The translations under genes were made by a program, and so were the position numbers. A stretch of 9,910 nt of DNA from Euzebyaceae bacterium (GTDB lineage Bacteria > Actinomycetota > Nitriliruptoria > Euzebyales > Egibacteraceae): the NCBI GenBank assembly GCA_013698135.1, contig JACCVM010000238.1, positions 1 through 9,910 on the forward strand, given 5' to 3'. This document shows, in pieces, positions 1 through 6,578 of this stretch (position 1 is the first letter of the stretch; every line of letters starts with the position of its first letter). The notes below the pieces were generated by a model. That model was given only the letters and a program-made list of their open reading frames with translations. It made no database searches and was not told the origin of the DNA.

Positions 1-584
1 CCGTCGCTGACAACCGGCGGCCACGACGACAGCTCCACGAGCCACTCACCCTCGCCGTCGGTGCGGTGCAGGTGGACGGTGCCGGGCGCACCCTGGTAGG
101 CGCCGTCGGGATCAGGCAGGAAGACCCGCAGCCACTCGTCGACCCCGTCCGCCGCCAACTCGGGATCGACGGGACCGATGTCGCCGACCGCTGCCTGGGC
201 GTCCCAGCGGTGCACCAGCGTCTCCTGGGCCATGCGCCGCTGCCAGAACGCCACGCGGTGGTCGCCGGTCCAGCTCCAAGCCGGTGTCTCCGGGTCGAAG
301 GTGCCAAGGCGGTCCAGTAGCAGCGCCAGGCCTTCGCGGTACCACGTCAGCAGCGCTCGACCACCTGCTGGCGGGCTCGCCCAGCCCACCTTGGGTCGTT
401 GCGTGCCGCCAACCTCGATCACAGCGACCTTGTGGCGATGCACGTTGCCCGTATGGCGCACCAGCTCGGCCAGGTCCCAGCCGGGGCAGGAGGGCACCGC
501 GACCTCCAGGTGGTCGGCGGCGGCGGCGACCAGCGCCGCGCCGTCGGCGGCGATGGCGGACAGGTAGTCACCAGCGGTGATCAC
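1..584 (-). CDS. Maleylpyruvate isomerase / DinB-like (TIGR03083-type) protein, 3' end cut by window
   Basis: The first 194 residues are visible; the gene runs off the left edge. The N-terminal part matches the mycothiol-dependent maleylpyruvate isomerase N-terminal domain (DinB-like four-helix bundle). It has the CPGWDLAELVRHTGNVH block at residues 33-49 and the RMAQETLVHRWDAQ block at 117-130. In this family a divalent metal is held by a His-Glu-His set, here most likely His44, Glu121 and His125. From about residue 138 it passes into the family's smaller C-terminal domain. Members are thiol-dependent transferases or isomerases, and most have no known substrate. The family points to a mycothiol-producing actinobacterium. 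The GTG start at 584 overlaps the permease stop by 4 nt (GTGA) and has a GAAGGG SD 7 nt upstream (592-597), so translation is probably coupled to the ABC transporter genes. The family is secure; the substrate is unknown. Confidence 0.85.
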   Translation of the reverse strand, partial: MITAGDYLSAIAADGAALVAAAADHLEVAVPSCPGWDLAELVRHTGNVHRHKVAVIEVGGTQRPKVGWASPPAGGRALLTWYREGLALLLDRLGTFDPETPAWSWTGDHRVAFWQRRMAQETLVHRWDAQAAVGDIGPVDPELAADGVDEWLRVFLPDPDGAYQGAPGTVHLHRTDGEGEWLVELSSWPPVVSD

Positions 585-1417
585 GATCGCACCCTTCTGA
601 GAAATGCACGGACCCCCAACGTCGACAGCAGCGCCAACGACAGGGTGATGGCGCCGAGAAAGGCGGCCACAGGCATGTGCGGCAGCTGCGGCGTCAGCGA
701 GGTCCGCAGCCCTTCGCTCATGTAGACCAGCGGATTGACCAGGACCGCGAACTGCAGCCAGCGGATCGTGCTGAGGCTGGCCCACGGGTAGTACACGCAG
801 CCCAGGAACGTGATCGGGATGACCAGGATCGAGAAGATCAGCGGTACCTGCTGCGGCTTGACGACGGTGCCCACCGCCAGTCCCAGCGCCCCGGCTGTGA
901 GGCTCGACAGCACGACGACCATCAGGAGCAGCGGCCAGCGGTCGAAGTTCACCGAGACGTCCGTTGCCGGGACCAGGTAGACCAGCGGGAACACCATGGC
1001 CGCGGCGACGACGCTCTGCAGCGCGCCGAAGACAATCTTCTCGACGGCCACCGCACCCACCGGCAGGGGCGCCATCACCCGGTCTTCGATCTCACGGGTG
1101 CGCCCGAACTCGTTGACGAGCGGCAGCGCCACCGCGGAGATGCCCTGGAAGACGACGGCAACGGCGACCAGGCCGGGGACGAGGATGGTCGCGAAGGACA
1201 CATCAGGCGCGCCGCCGTCAAAGCCCTGCCCGATCTTGGGGAAGACATAGGCGAACACGAAGACGAACAGCAGCGGATTCATGACGGTGCGCAGGACGAA
1301 GGGCACGATCTCGCGCACCAGCACCCGGGAATCGCGCAGCAGCAAGCCGCCGAAGGCCCTGGCGTAGCCCCGCAGGCGGCTGCTGCGCGGGCCGGACCGC
1401 AGCGTCACCTCACTCAC
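581..1417 (-). CDS. ABC-2 type transporter permease (DrrB-like)
   Basis: A 278-residue integral membrane protein and the membrane half of an ABC-2 exporter. Six hydrophobic segments are visible at about residues 38-60, 77-99, 127-149, 162-184, 191-210 and 250-272. The cytoplasmic loop after segment 2 carries the family-typical REIEDRVMAPLP stretch (109-120), and NPLVYMSEGLR (228-238) is the usual motif before the last segment. The length is normal for DrrB/NodJ-like permeases. I chose the GTG at 1417 because it overlaps the ATPase stop by 8 nt, has an AGGGA SD 5 nt upstream and gives the normal N-terminus; a longer reading from 1489 would lie deep inside the ATPase gene. Substrates of this family include drugs, lipids and polysaccharides. 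Nothing here settles which, so self-resistance or lipid export are only possibilities. Confidence 0.93.
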   Translation of the reverse strand: MSEVTLRSGPRSSRLRGYARAFGGLLLRDSRVLVREIVPFVLRTVMNPLLFVFVFAYVFPKIGQGFDGGAPDVSFATILVPGLVAVAVVFQGISAVALPLVNEFGRTREIEDRVMAPLPVGAVAVEKIVFGALQSVVAAAMVFPLVYLVPATDVSVNFDRWPLLLMVVVLSSLTAGALGLAVGTVVKPQQVPLIFSILVIPITFLGCVYYPWASLSTIRWLQFAVLVNPLVYMSEGLRTSLTPQLPHMPVAAFLGAITLSLALLSTLGVRAFLRRVRS

Positions 1418-2354
1418 GAAGGTCCCTGCCCGTGAGGCTGATGAAGACCGTCTCCAGCGAGGGGTCGTTGATCGCCAGGTCGCGGACACCGTTGGGCTGG
1501 GCGGCCTCCACCACCTGCGGCAACAGGCGCCCGTTGGCCGTCGCGGCCAGCAGGCGCACCCCTCCGTCGTCGGTCGGCTGCACCTCGGTCACGCCCTCGA
1601 TGGCGCCTAACCTCGTCAGCAGCCCAGCGTCACGGCTGTCCAGCGCCAGCAGCACCACCCGACCGGCGTTGAGGCCCTTGACCAGCGATGCCGGGGTGTC
1701 GCAGACCAGAATGCGCCCCTGATCGATGATCGCCACCCGCTCGCACAGCTGCTCGGCCTCCTCCATGTAGTGGGTGGTCAGCAGCACGGTGATGCCTTCG
1801 CGCCGCAGATCGGCCACGATGTCCCACAGCGCGATGCGGCTCTGCGGGTCCAGGCCGGCCGTCGGCTCGTCGAGGAAGAGCACCTGCGGATGGTGGGCGA
1901 TGGCTCGAGCTACCTGCAGGCGCTGGGCCATGCCACCGGACAGCTCGTCGGGCATCGCCTCCGCGCGGTCGGCCAGGCGGAACTGCTCGAGCAGGCCGTC
2001 GGTCCGTCGCCTTCCACTGGCCTTGCTCATGCCGAAGAAGCGGCAGTGGTAGTAGATGTTCTCCGCCACCGTGCACGCACGGTCAAGGGTGTTGTACTGG
2101 GTGACGACACCGATGCGCCGGCGAACCCCTGCGGGATCGGCGACCACGTCGACGCCGTCCACCTCCACCCGGCCGCCCGTCGGTAGCACGCGGGTGGTGC
2201 ACATCCCGACGATGGTGGTCTTGCCCGCCCCGTTCGGGCCCAGCAGCCCGAACAGCTCGCCCTGGCCGACCTCGAGGTCGATGCCGTCGACTGCTCGCAC
2301 GCCGGCGGCCTCGTAGACCTTCGTCAGCCCGATCAGCGCGATGCTGGGCGTCAC
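1410..2354 (-). CDS. ABC transporter ATP-binding protein (DrrA-like)
   Basis: A 314-residue nucleotide-binding subunit that would power the adjacent permease. All ATPase motifs are present: Walker A GPNGAGKTT (39-47), Q-loop Gln86, signature LSGGMAQRLQ (138-147), Walker B VLFLDE (158-163), the D-loop just after it, and the switch His195 in LLTTHYMEEAEQL. The last roughly 90 residues form the C-terminal extension typical of DrrA/daunorubicin-resistance ATPases, ending in NDPSLETVFISLTGRDLRE; the SLE.VF block is characteristic. The GTG at 2354 overlaps the stop of the upstream reductase by 4 nt (GTGA) and follows a GGGGTGAT stretch (2361-2368). A longer reading to 2555 would begin inside the reductase and add residues unlike any ABC protein. 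The pairing with the permease is clear; the exported compound is unknown. Confidence 0.95.
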   Translation of the reverse strand: MTPSIALIGLTKVYEAAGVRAVDGIDLEVGQGELFGLLGPNGAGKTTIVGMCTTRVLPTGGRVEVDGVDVVADPAGVRRRIGVVTQYNTLDRACTVAENIYYHCRFFGMSKASGRRRTDGLLEQFRLADRAEAMPDELSGGMAQRLQVARAIAHHPQVLFLDEPTAGLDPQSRIALWDIVADLRREGITVLLTTHYMEEAEQLCERVAIIDQGRILVCDTPASLVKGLNAGRVVLLALDSRDAGLLTRLGAIEGVTEVQPTDDGGVRLLAATANGRLLPQVVEAAQPNGVRDLAINDPSLETVFISLTGRDLRE

Positions 2355-3094
2355 GGCGGCATCACCCCATAGCGTACGTACAGCTCGCCATCGCACTCGC
2401 AGACGGCGATCAGCTCCAGGCTGACTCGTGTGCCCAGGCCCTGCACGATCCGAGGGCCACCGCCCCCGAGCAGCGCGGGTGCCAGCGTCAAGCACAGCTC
2501 GTCGACCAGTCCGGCCGCCAGTAGCTGGCCGTTGACGTTCGGCCCACCCTCGCACAGCACCTGCTCGGCGCCCAGCTCGCTGCGCAGCAGGGCGATGCCA
2601 CGGGCCAGGTCCACACGCTGTTCGCCGACCACGAGCAGCCGGCCGGCCGCGGCGGCGGCCTTGCGCCGCTCGGCGGGAGCGGCGGCGCAGGTGAGCACCA
2701 CGGTGGGGGTTACCGCCTGGGTGAACAGAGGGGCGGCCAGGTCCAGATCGAGGGTGGCGGTCACCACCACGATCGCGGCGGGAGTGTCCCGCCCGTCGGC
2801 CGTCCGCCGCTGTTCCAGCGCGCGAGTCAGGCGGTGGGGGCCGTAACCCTCCGCGCGAACGGTGCCGGCACCGACCAGGATGGCGTCGGCGTGGGCACGC
2901 AGGGCCCGGAACACCAGCAGGTCGCCTCTGCCGCCGAGATCGGCGGTGCGGCCGCGCTCGTCGGTGGCCGCGCCGTCCGCGCTGGCGACCATGTTGAGGC
3001 GCAGCATCGAGGTTCGCGCCGCCCGGTGGGCGTCGTAGGGGTCGACCTCGGGAAGGGATACAGCCTCGGCGGGGAAGGCAAGCAGCTGGCGCAT
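2351..3094 (-). CDS. RibD C-terminal / dihydrofolate reductase-fold protein (pyrimidine reductase family)
   Basis: A 247-residue protein with a single RibD-C (DHFR-like, NADPH-binding) domain and no N-terminal deaminase, so it is not a bifunctional RibD. Family blocks are LRLNMVASADGAA (31-43), DAILVGAGTVRAEGYGP (70-86), CEGGPNVNGQLLAAGLVDELCLTLAPALLGG (181-211) and a C-terminal LYVRYGV (238-244). The layout resembles M. tuberculosis Rv2671, which I recall has weak dihydrofolate reductase activity and can bypass DHFR inhibition; whether this protein reduces a riboflavin intermediate, dihydrofolate or something else cannot be told. I chose the ATG at 3094 because an in-frame ATG at 3136 would lie inside the divergent mutY gene. 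No SD precedes 3094, but a -10-like TAGCGT ends 7 nt upstream, which suits a leaderless message. It is the first gene of the four-gene minus-strand operon. Confidence 0.88.
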   Translation of the reverse strand: MRQLLAFPAEAVSLPEVDPYDAHRAARTSMLRLNMVASADGAATDERGRTADLGGRGDLLVFRALRAHADAILVGAGTVRAEGYGPHRLTRALEQRRTADGRDTPAAIVVVTATLDLDLAAPLFTQAVTPTVVLTCAAAPAERRKAAAAAGRLLVVGEQRVDLARGIALLRSELGAEQVLCEGGPNVNGQLLAAGLVDELCLTLAPALLGGGGPRIVQGLGTRVSLELIAVCECDGELYVRYGVMPP

Positions 3095-3101
3095 GGCCGC
3101 G

Positions 3102-3111
3102 ACGCTACGCT
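3102..3111. promoter_or_regulatory. Overlapping divergent -10 elements, probable leaderless bidirectional promoter
   Basis: The ten bases ACGCTACGCT hold TACGCT on the plus strand (3106-3111) and TAGCGT on the minus strand (3107-3102). Both fit TANNNT, and they share two bases. Each is followed by exactly 7 nt before a start codon: mutY GTG at 3119 and reductase ATG at 3094. Neither start has an SD, so transcription probably begins at or next to the start codons. No convincing -35 is seen on either side. Assignment rests on pattern and spacing alone. Confidence 0.5.
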
Positions 3112-3118
3112 GCCGGTC

Positions 3119-3991
3119 GTGGTTGCGCCCGTCCACCCCTGGCTTGGCGACGTGCTGCTGGACTGGTATGGCGCGCAGGCCCGCGATCTGCCCTGGCGGC
3201 GCACTCGCGACCCTTACCGAATCCTGGTCAGCGAGATCATGCTGCAGCAGACGCAGGCGTCACGCGCTGCCGTGGCGTTCGCCGAGTTCACGAGTCGCTT
3301 CCCCACCGTGCGCACCTTGGCCGGCGCGTCGGTCGCCGAGGTGCTCACCGCCTGGCGAGGGCTGGGCTACAACCGCAGGGCGGTCGGATTGCACAAGGCG
3401 GCTCGGTCGATCGTCGAGGAACACGCCGGCGTGGTGCCGCAGAACCTGACCGCCTTGCGAGCGCTGCCGGGCGTTGGCGACTACACCGCCCGGGCCGTGC
3501 TGGCCTTCGCGTACGGCCAGGACGTCGGGCCGGTGGACACCAACGTGGCGCGGGTCCTGTCCCGCGCTGTCGCCGGTCGAGCGCTGAACCGTCGGGAAGC
3601 GCAATCGCTGGCCGATGCGCTGGTGCCCGAGGGGCAAGGGCACGCTTGGAGCAGCGCCCTGATGGACCTGGGGGCACGTCACTGCACGGCACGGCGACCG
3701 GCCTGTGACTCCTGCCCGGTGCTGCGCACCTGCGCCTGGCAGCGCAGCGGCGGCGAAGATCCGGCCGGCGCAACGGCCGTGCGTGCCCGCTCGCCGTCGC
3801 CGTTCGCTGGCTCCGACCGCTACCACCGGGGCCGGCTGGTCGACGCCCTGCGCGCGGGACCGGTGGCGGCAGCCGACTTGGCGACCGCCGCGCGCGTCAC
3901 CGATCGCGTCAAGGCAGCCGCGCTCGCCCAACGCCTGGTGGCTGACGGCCTCGCCGAGTGGGACGCCGGTAGCCTGAGGCTGCCGACCTGA
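3119..3991 (+). CDS. mutY: A/G-specific adenine DNA glycosylase MutY
   Basis: A 290-residue base-excision repair glycosylase that removes adenine mispaired with 8-oxoguanine. It has the HhH-GPD fold: catalytic Glu39 in SEIMLQQTQ, Tyr84 in GLGYNRRA, the helix-hairpin-helix LPGVGDYTARAV (116-127) and catalytic Asp140 in PVDTNVARV. A [4Fe-4S] cluster loop C-x6-C-x2-C-x5-C is formed by Cys189, Cys196, Cys199 and Cys205. Instead of the NUDIX-like 8-oxoG-reading domain of E. coli MutY, the C-terminus (about 228-290) is a short helical, winged-helix-like module. I recall the M. tuberculosis protein having a similar tail, so this is probably the actinobacterial form rather than a truncation. The GTG at 3119 lacks an SD and fits a leaderless start; reading further upstream would run antisense through the reductase gene. 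It heads the plus-strand cluster. Confidence 0.93.
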   Translation: MVAPVHPWLGDVLLDWYGAQARDLPWRRTRDPYRILVSEIMLQQTQASRAAVAFAEFTSRFPTVRTLAGASVAEVLTAWRGLGYNRRAVGLHKAARSIVEEHAGVVPQNLTALRALPGVGDYTARAVLAFAYGQDVGPVDTNVARVLSRAVAGRALNRREAQSLADALVPEGQGHAWSSALMDLGARHCTARRPACDSCPVLRTCAWQRSGGEDPAGATAVRARSPSPFAGSDRYHRGRLVDALRAGPVAAADLATAARVTDRVKAAALAQRLVADGLAEWDAGSLRLPT

Positions 3992-4002
3992 AGGATCCCT
4001 TC
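3990..4002 (+). promoter_or_regulatory. Stop/SD overlap with small inverted repeat at the mutY-brkB junction
   Basis: The mutY stop TGA (3989-3991) runs straight into the SD AAGGA (3991-3995) of the next gene, whose ATG is at 4003. GAAGG (3990-3994) and CCTTC (3998-4002) are inverted repeats around ATC, so a short RNA hairpin could hide the SD. A ribosome ending mutY would open it, which would couple the two genes. The stem is only 5 bp with a 3-nt loop, so it is weak. Confidence 0.4.
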
Positions 4003-5139
4003 ATGACCACGAACGCCGCCGCGGCCCCGGCACAGCCGGTCGATGACCCCACCGACCTGACCAGGGCCGATTACCTGGGTGCCCTCAAGCGCACCGTCGC
4101 CGAGATCAAGGCCGACGACGCCCCGAGCCTGGCCGCTGGCGTGGCCTTTCGCATGTTTCTGTCGCTGTTTCCCTCTCTGTTCGCGGCGGTCGCGGTGTTC
4201 AGCCTCGTCACCTCTCAAGCCGAGATCGTCGACCTGATCGGCAGGCTGTCGGGCGTCATGCCCTCCGGCGCGATTGCGGTGATCCAGGGCCCCCTGCGCG
4301 ACCTGGGCAACACCGAAGAGGGTAAGGCGGGGCTGGCCGCAGTGATCGGGGTGCTGGTGGGGTTGTTTGCCGCCACCTCCGCCGCGGTGGCCTTGATGAA
4401 GGCGTTGTCGCGCGCCTACAACGTGCCCGAGACGCGCAAGCTGGTGGCGGCGCGGCTGACCGCGCTGGTGCTGGTGGCCGCGTTGATCGTGGGGTTGGTG
4501 GCGCTGATCGCCCTGATGGTCGCCGGACCCCAGCTGCAGGATGCCCTTTTGCCCGACTTCCCCGGCTGGATCGACTTCTTGCTAGGCGCGGCGCGCCTCC
4601 TGCTCGCCCTGGGTGTGCTGATCCTGCTGTTCGCTTTCGTCTACTGGATCGGGCCCGACCGTGAGCGGCCGTCATGGGCGTGGATGAGCCCTGGAGCGCT
4701 CATCGGTGTCCTTGGCTGGCTGGCCGTGTCGGCCGGCTTCACGCTGTACGCACAGACCGCCGGCAACTACGACGCCACCTACGGAACCCTCGCCGGAGTG
4801 GTGGTCCTGTTGCTGTGGCTGCAGCTGTCGATGCTGATGATCCTGGTCGGCGCCGAGTTCAACGCCGAGGTGGAGAGGACGCGCTCGATGTACCTGGCGG
4901 TGCGCGCGGGCGCCGGCTTCGGTCTGCCAGCTCCGGCGGCCGCGGTCCTGACCGGTGATCAGGAAAGCGGCGGCGGCGCCGTAACCACAACCTCCGCCGA
5001 GGCCAAGCCCACCGCCACCGCTACCAGCCCTGCCGAAGGCTCCGGGTCCTCACCGGCCCGACGCAAGAGTGCGATCACCGCCGGGCTGATGACGGTGGCG
5101 GTGTTCCTCGGCCTGGCCCGCCACCGCCGGCGTTCCTGA
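4003..5139 (+). CDS. YihY/virulence factor BrkB family membrane protein
   Basis: A 378-residue inner-membrane protein of the YihY/BrkB family (formerly called ribonuclease BN by mistake). Six hydrophobic segments lie at about 44-68, 110-131, 152-175, 190-215, 229-250 and 262-285. Family hallmarks are the AYNVPETRKLVAARL region (138-152) and GNYDATYGTLAGVVVLLLW (254-272), followed by GAEFNAEVERTR (283-294). After this the protein has a Ser/Thr/Ala-rich linker (about 315-355), a seventh hydrophobic stretch (about 357-371) and a basic tail ending HRRRS; this extension is not part of the core family. The molecular function is not established; transport or envelope roles have been proposed. It starts 11 nt after mutY with a stop-overlapping SD, and nhaA follows it in the same manner, so the three probably share a transcript. 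Confidence 0.9.
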   Translation: MTTNAAAAPAQPVDDPTDLTRADYLGALKRTVAEIKADDAPSLAAGVAFRMFLSLFPSLFAAVAVFSLVTSQAEIVDLIGRLSGVMPSGAIAVIQGPLRDLGNTEEGKAGLAAVIGVLVGLFAATSAAVALMKALSRAYNVPETRKLVAARLTALVLVAALIVGLVALIALMVAGPQLQDALLPDFPGWIDFLLGAARLLLALGVLILLFAFVYWIGPDRERPSWAWMSPGALIGVLGWLAVSAGFTLYAQTAGNYDATYGTLAGVVVLLLWLQLSMLMILVGAEFNAEVERTRSMYLAVRAGAGFGLPAPAAAVLTGDQESGGGAVTTTSAEAKPTATATSPAEGSGSSPARRKSAITAGLMTVAVFLGLARHRRRS

Positions 5140-5150
5140 AGGGTTCCGGC

Positions 5151-6530
5151 ATGTCGAAGTCCCAGCCCTCCCCACGCCTGTCGACGCCGTGGGCGCTCAC
5201 CTCGCGAGCGGTGCCGCGCACCCTCGTCCAGCCTCTGCAGGCCTTCCTGCACACCGAGGTCGCCGGCGGTGTCGTGCTGGTGGTGGCGGCGATCGTGGCG
5301 CTGGTCTGGGCCAACTCCCCGCTGTCGGAGTCCTACACCCGGCTGTGGGCCACGCAGCTGGCCGTCAACCTCGGGCCGTTCTCGATCACCGAGGACCTCG
5401 GGCACTGGGTCAACGACCTGTTGATGGCCCTCTTCTTCTTCGTGGTGGGCCTGGAGATCAAGCGCGAGCTGGTGCACGGCGAGCTCCACGACCCTAAGGC
5501 CGCCGCGCTGCCGATGCTGTGCGCGCTCGGCGGGATGGTGGCGCCGGCGCTGCTGTACGCGGCCATCAACGCCGGGGGCCCTGGCTCGTCCGGTTGGGGC
5601 ATCCCGATGGCGACCGACATCGCCTTCGCCCTGGGCGTGCTGGCCTTGGTGGGCTCAAGGGCGCCCGCGGGCCTCAAGGTCTTCCTGCTGACCCTGGCCG
5701 TGGTGGACGACCTCGGCGCGATCCTGGTGATCGCGATCTTCTACAGCTCCGGAGTCGCCGCGAGCTGGCTCGCGGTGGCCGCCGCCACCGTGATCGCGAT
5801 CTTGATCCTGCGGCAGGTCGGCGTCCGATCGTTGACGCCGTATGTGATCGCTGCCGCCGTGCTGTGGCTGGCAATCTACTCGTCGGGGGTGCACGCCACC
5901 ATCGCCGGCGTAATCCTCGGGTTGTTGACGCCGGCCTGGCCGTTCCACCCGCCCGAGGCCGTGACCGACGCGGCGGCGGGCCATCTCCAGGAGCTGGGTC
6001 GCCAGATCCCCGACGGCGTCAGCGACGAGCGCGAGCAGACAACCCTGCTGGAGGTATCGCGCCTGGCCAACGAGGCCGTGTCGCCGTTGGCTCGCCTGGA
6101 GGCCAAGCTGCATCCCTGGAGCTCGTTCGTCGTGCTGCCGCTGTTCGCCCTTGCCAACGCCGGGGTTGCGCTGCGCGGGCCGGAGCTGGTGGCGGCGTTC
6201 AGCTCGCCCATCAGTCTTGGGATCGCTGCGGGGCTGATGCTCGGCAAGCCGCTCGGCATCATGCTGGCCGGTTGGATCGCCGTACGGACCGGCTTCGCGC
6301 GCCTGCCCGCCGGGGTGGGATGGCTGGAGATGCTCGGCGTGTCGGGACTGGCCGGGATCGGCTTCACGGTGTCGATCTTCATCGCCGGCCTGGCCTTCGA
6401 TATGCCCGATTCCGTTGATGCCGCAAAGGTCGGGATCCTTATATCCTCGGTGCTCGCGGGGGTGATCGGTGCCGCCGCGCTAGCCGCTCGGGACGCGTCC
6501 AAGCACCCGGATGTCGCAACCGCGGGGTAG
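5151..6530 (+). CDS. nhaA: Na+/H+ antiporter NhaA
   Basis: A 459-residue membrane antiporter that exchanges cytoplasmic Na+ or Li+ for protons, used in pH and salt homeostasis. The NhaA landmarks are visible: HWVNDLLMALFFFVVGLEIKREL (85-107), MATDIAFALG (153-162) with Asp156 at the position of E. coli Asp133, VVDDLGAIL (184-192) with Asp186-Asp187 matching the ion-binding pair Asp163-Asp164, and LGKPLGI (364-370) with Lys366 matching Lys300. A hydrophilic loop of about 50 residues (266-320) sits mid-protein, longer than in E. coli and common in actinobacterial members. The ATG at 5151 follows AAGGG (5139-5143), which overlaps the brkB stop. The downstream radA gene starts 48 nt after its stop. 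Confidence 0.96.
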   Translation: MSKSQPSPRLSTPWALTSRAVPRTLVQPLQAFLHTEVAGGVVLVVAAIVALVWANSPLSESYTRLWATQLAVNLGPFSITEDLGHWVNDLLMALFFFVVGLEIKRELVHGELHDPKAAALPMLCALGGMVAPALLYAAINAGGPGSSGWGIPMATDIAFALGVLALVGSRAPAGLKVFLLTLAVVDDLGAILVIAIFYSSGVAASWLAVAAATVIAILILRQVGVRSLTPYVIAAAVLWLAIYSSGVHATIAGVILGLLTPAWPFHPPEAVTDAAAGHLQELGRQIPDGVSDEREQTTLLEVSRLANEAVSPLARLEAKLHPWSSFVVLPLFALANAGVALRGPELVAAFSSPISLGIAAGLMLGKPLGIMLAGWIAVRTGFARLPAGVGWLEMLGVSGLAGIGFTVSIFIAGLAFDMPDSVDAAKVGILISSVLAGVIGAAALAARDASKHPDVATAG

Positions 6531-6531
6531 C

Positions 6532-6544
6532 GTCGGCGCCCGAC
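6532..6544 (+). repeat. Small hairpin just after nhaA
   Basis: GTCGG (6532-6536) and CCGAC (6540-6544) are inverted repeats around a 3-nt loop, beginning one base after the nhaA stop. There is no T-tract, so it is not an ordinary intrinsic terminator. It may be a 3'-end stabiliser or nothing; random GC-rich DNA often gives 5-bp stems. Confidence 0.3.
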
Positions 6545-6578
6545 AGCGCTCAAGTAGCGGAGGCGGTAGCGCACGAAA

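Noticed and set aside
677..1435. Long plus-strand reading frame (252 codons) antisense to the ABC permease
   Set aside because: Its protein is very rich in Arg, Asp, Gln, Glu and His, a typical reflection of the opposite strand's codon bias, and it has no recognisable domain; the permease on the other strand is clear.
3094..3136. Longer reductase starting at ATG 3136
   Set aside because: It would overlap the divergent mutY start, and the extra 14 residues look unrelated to the family.
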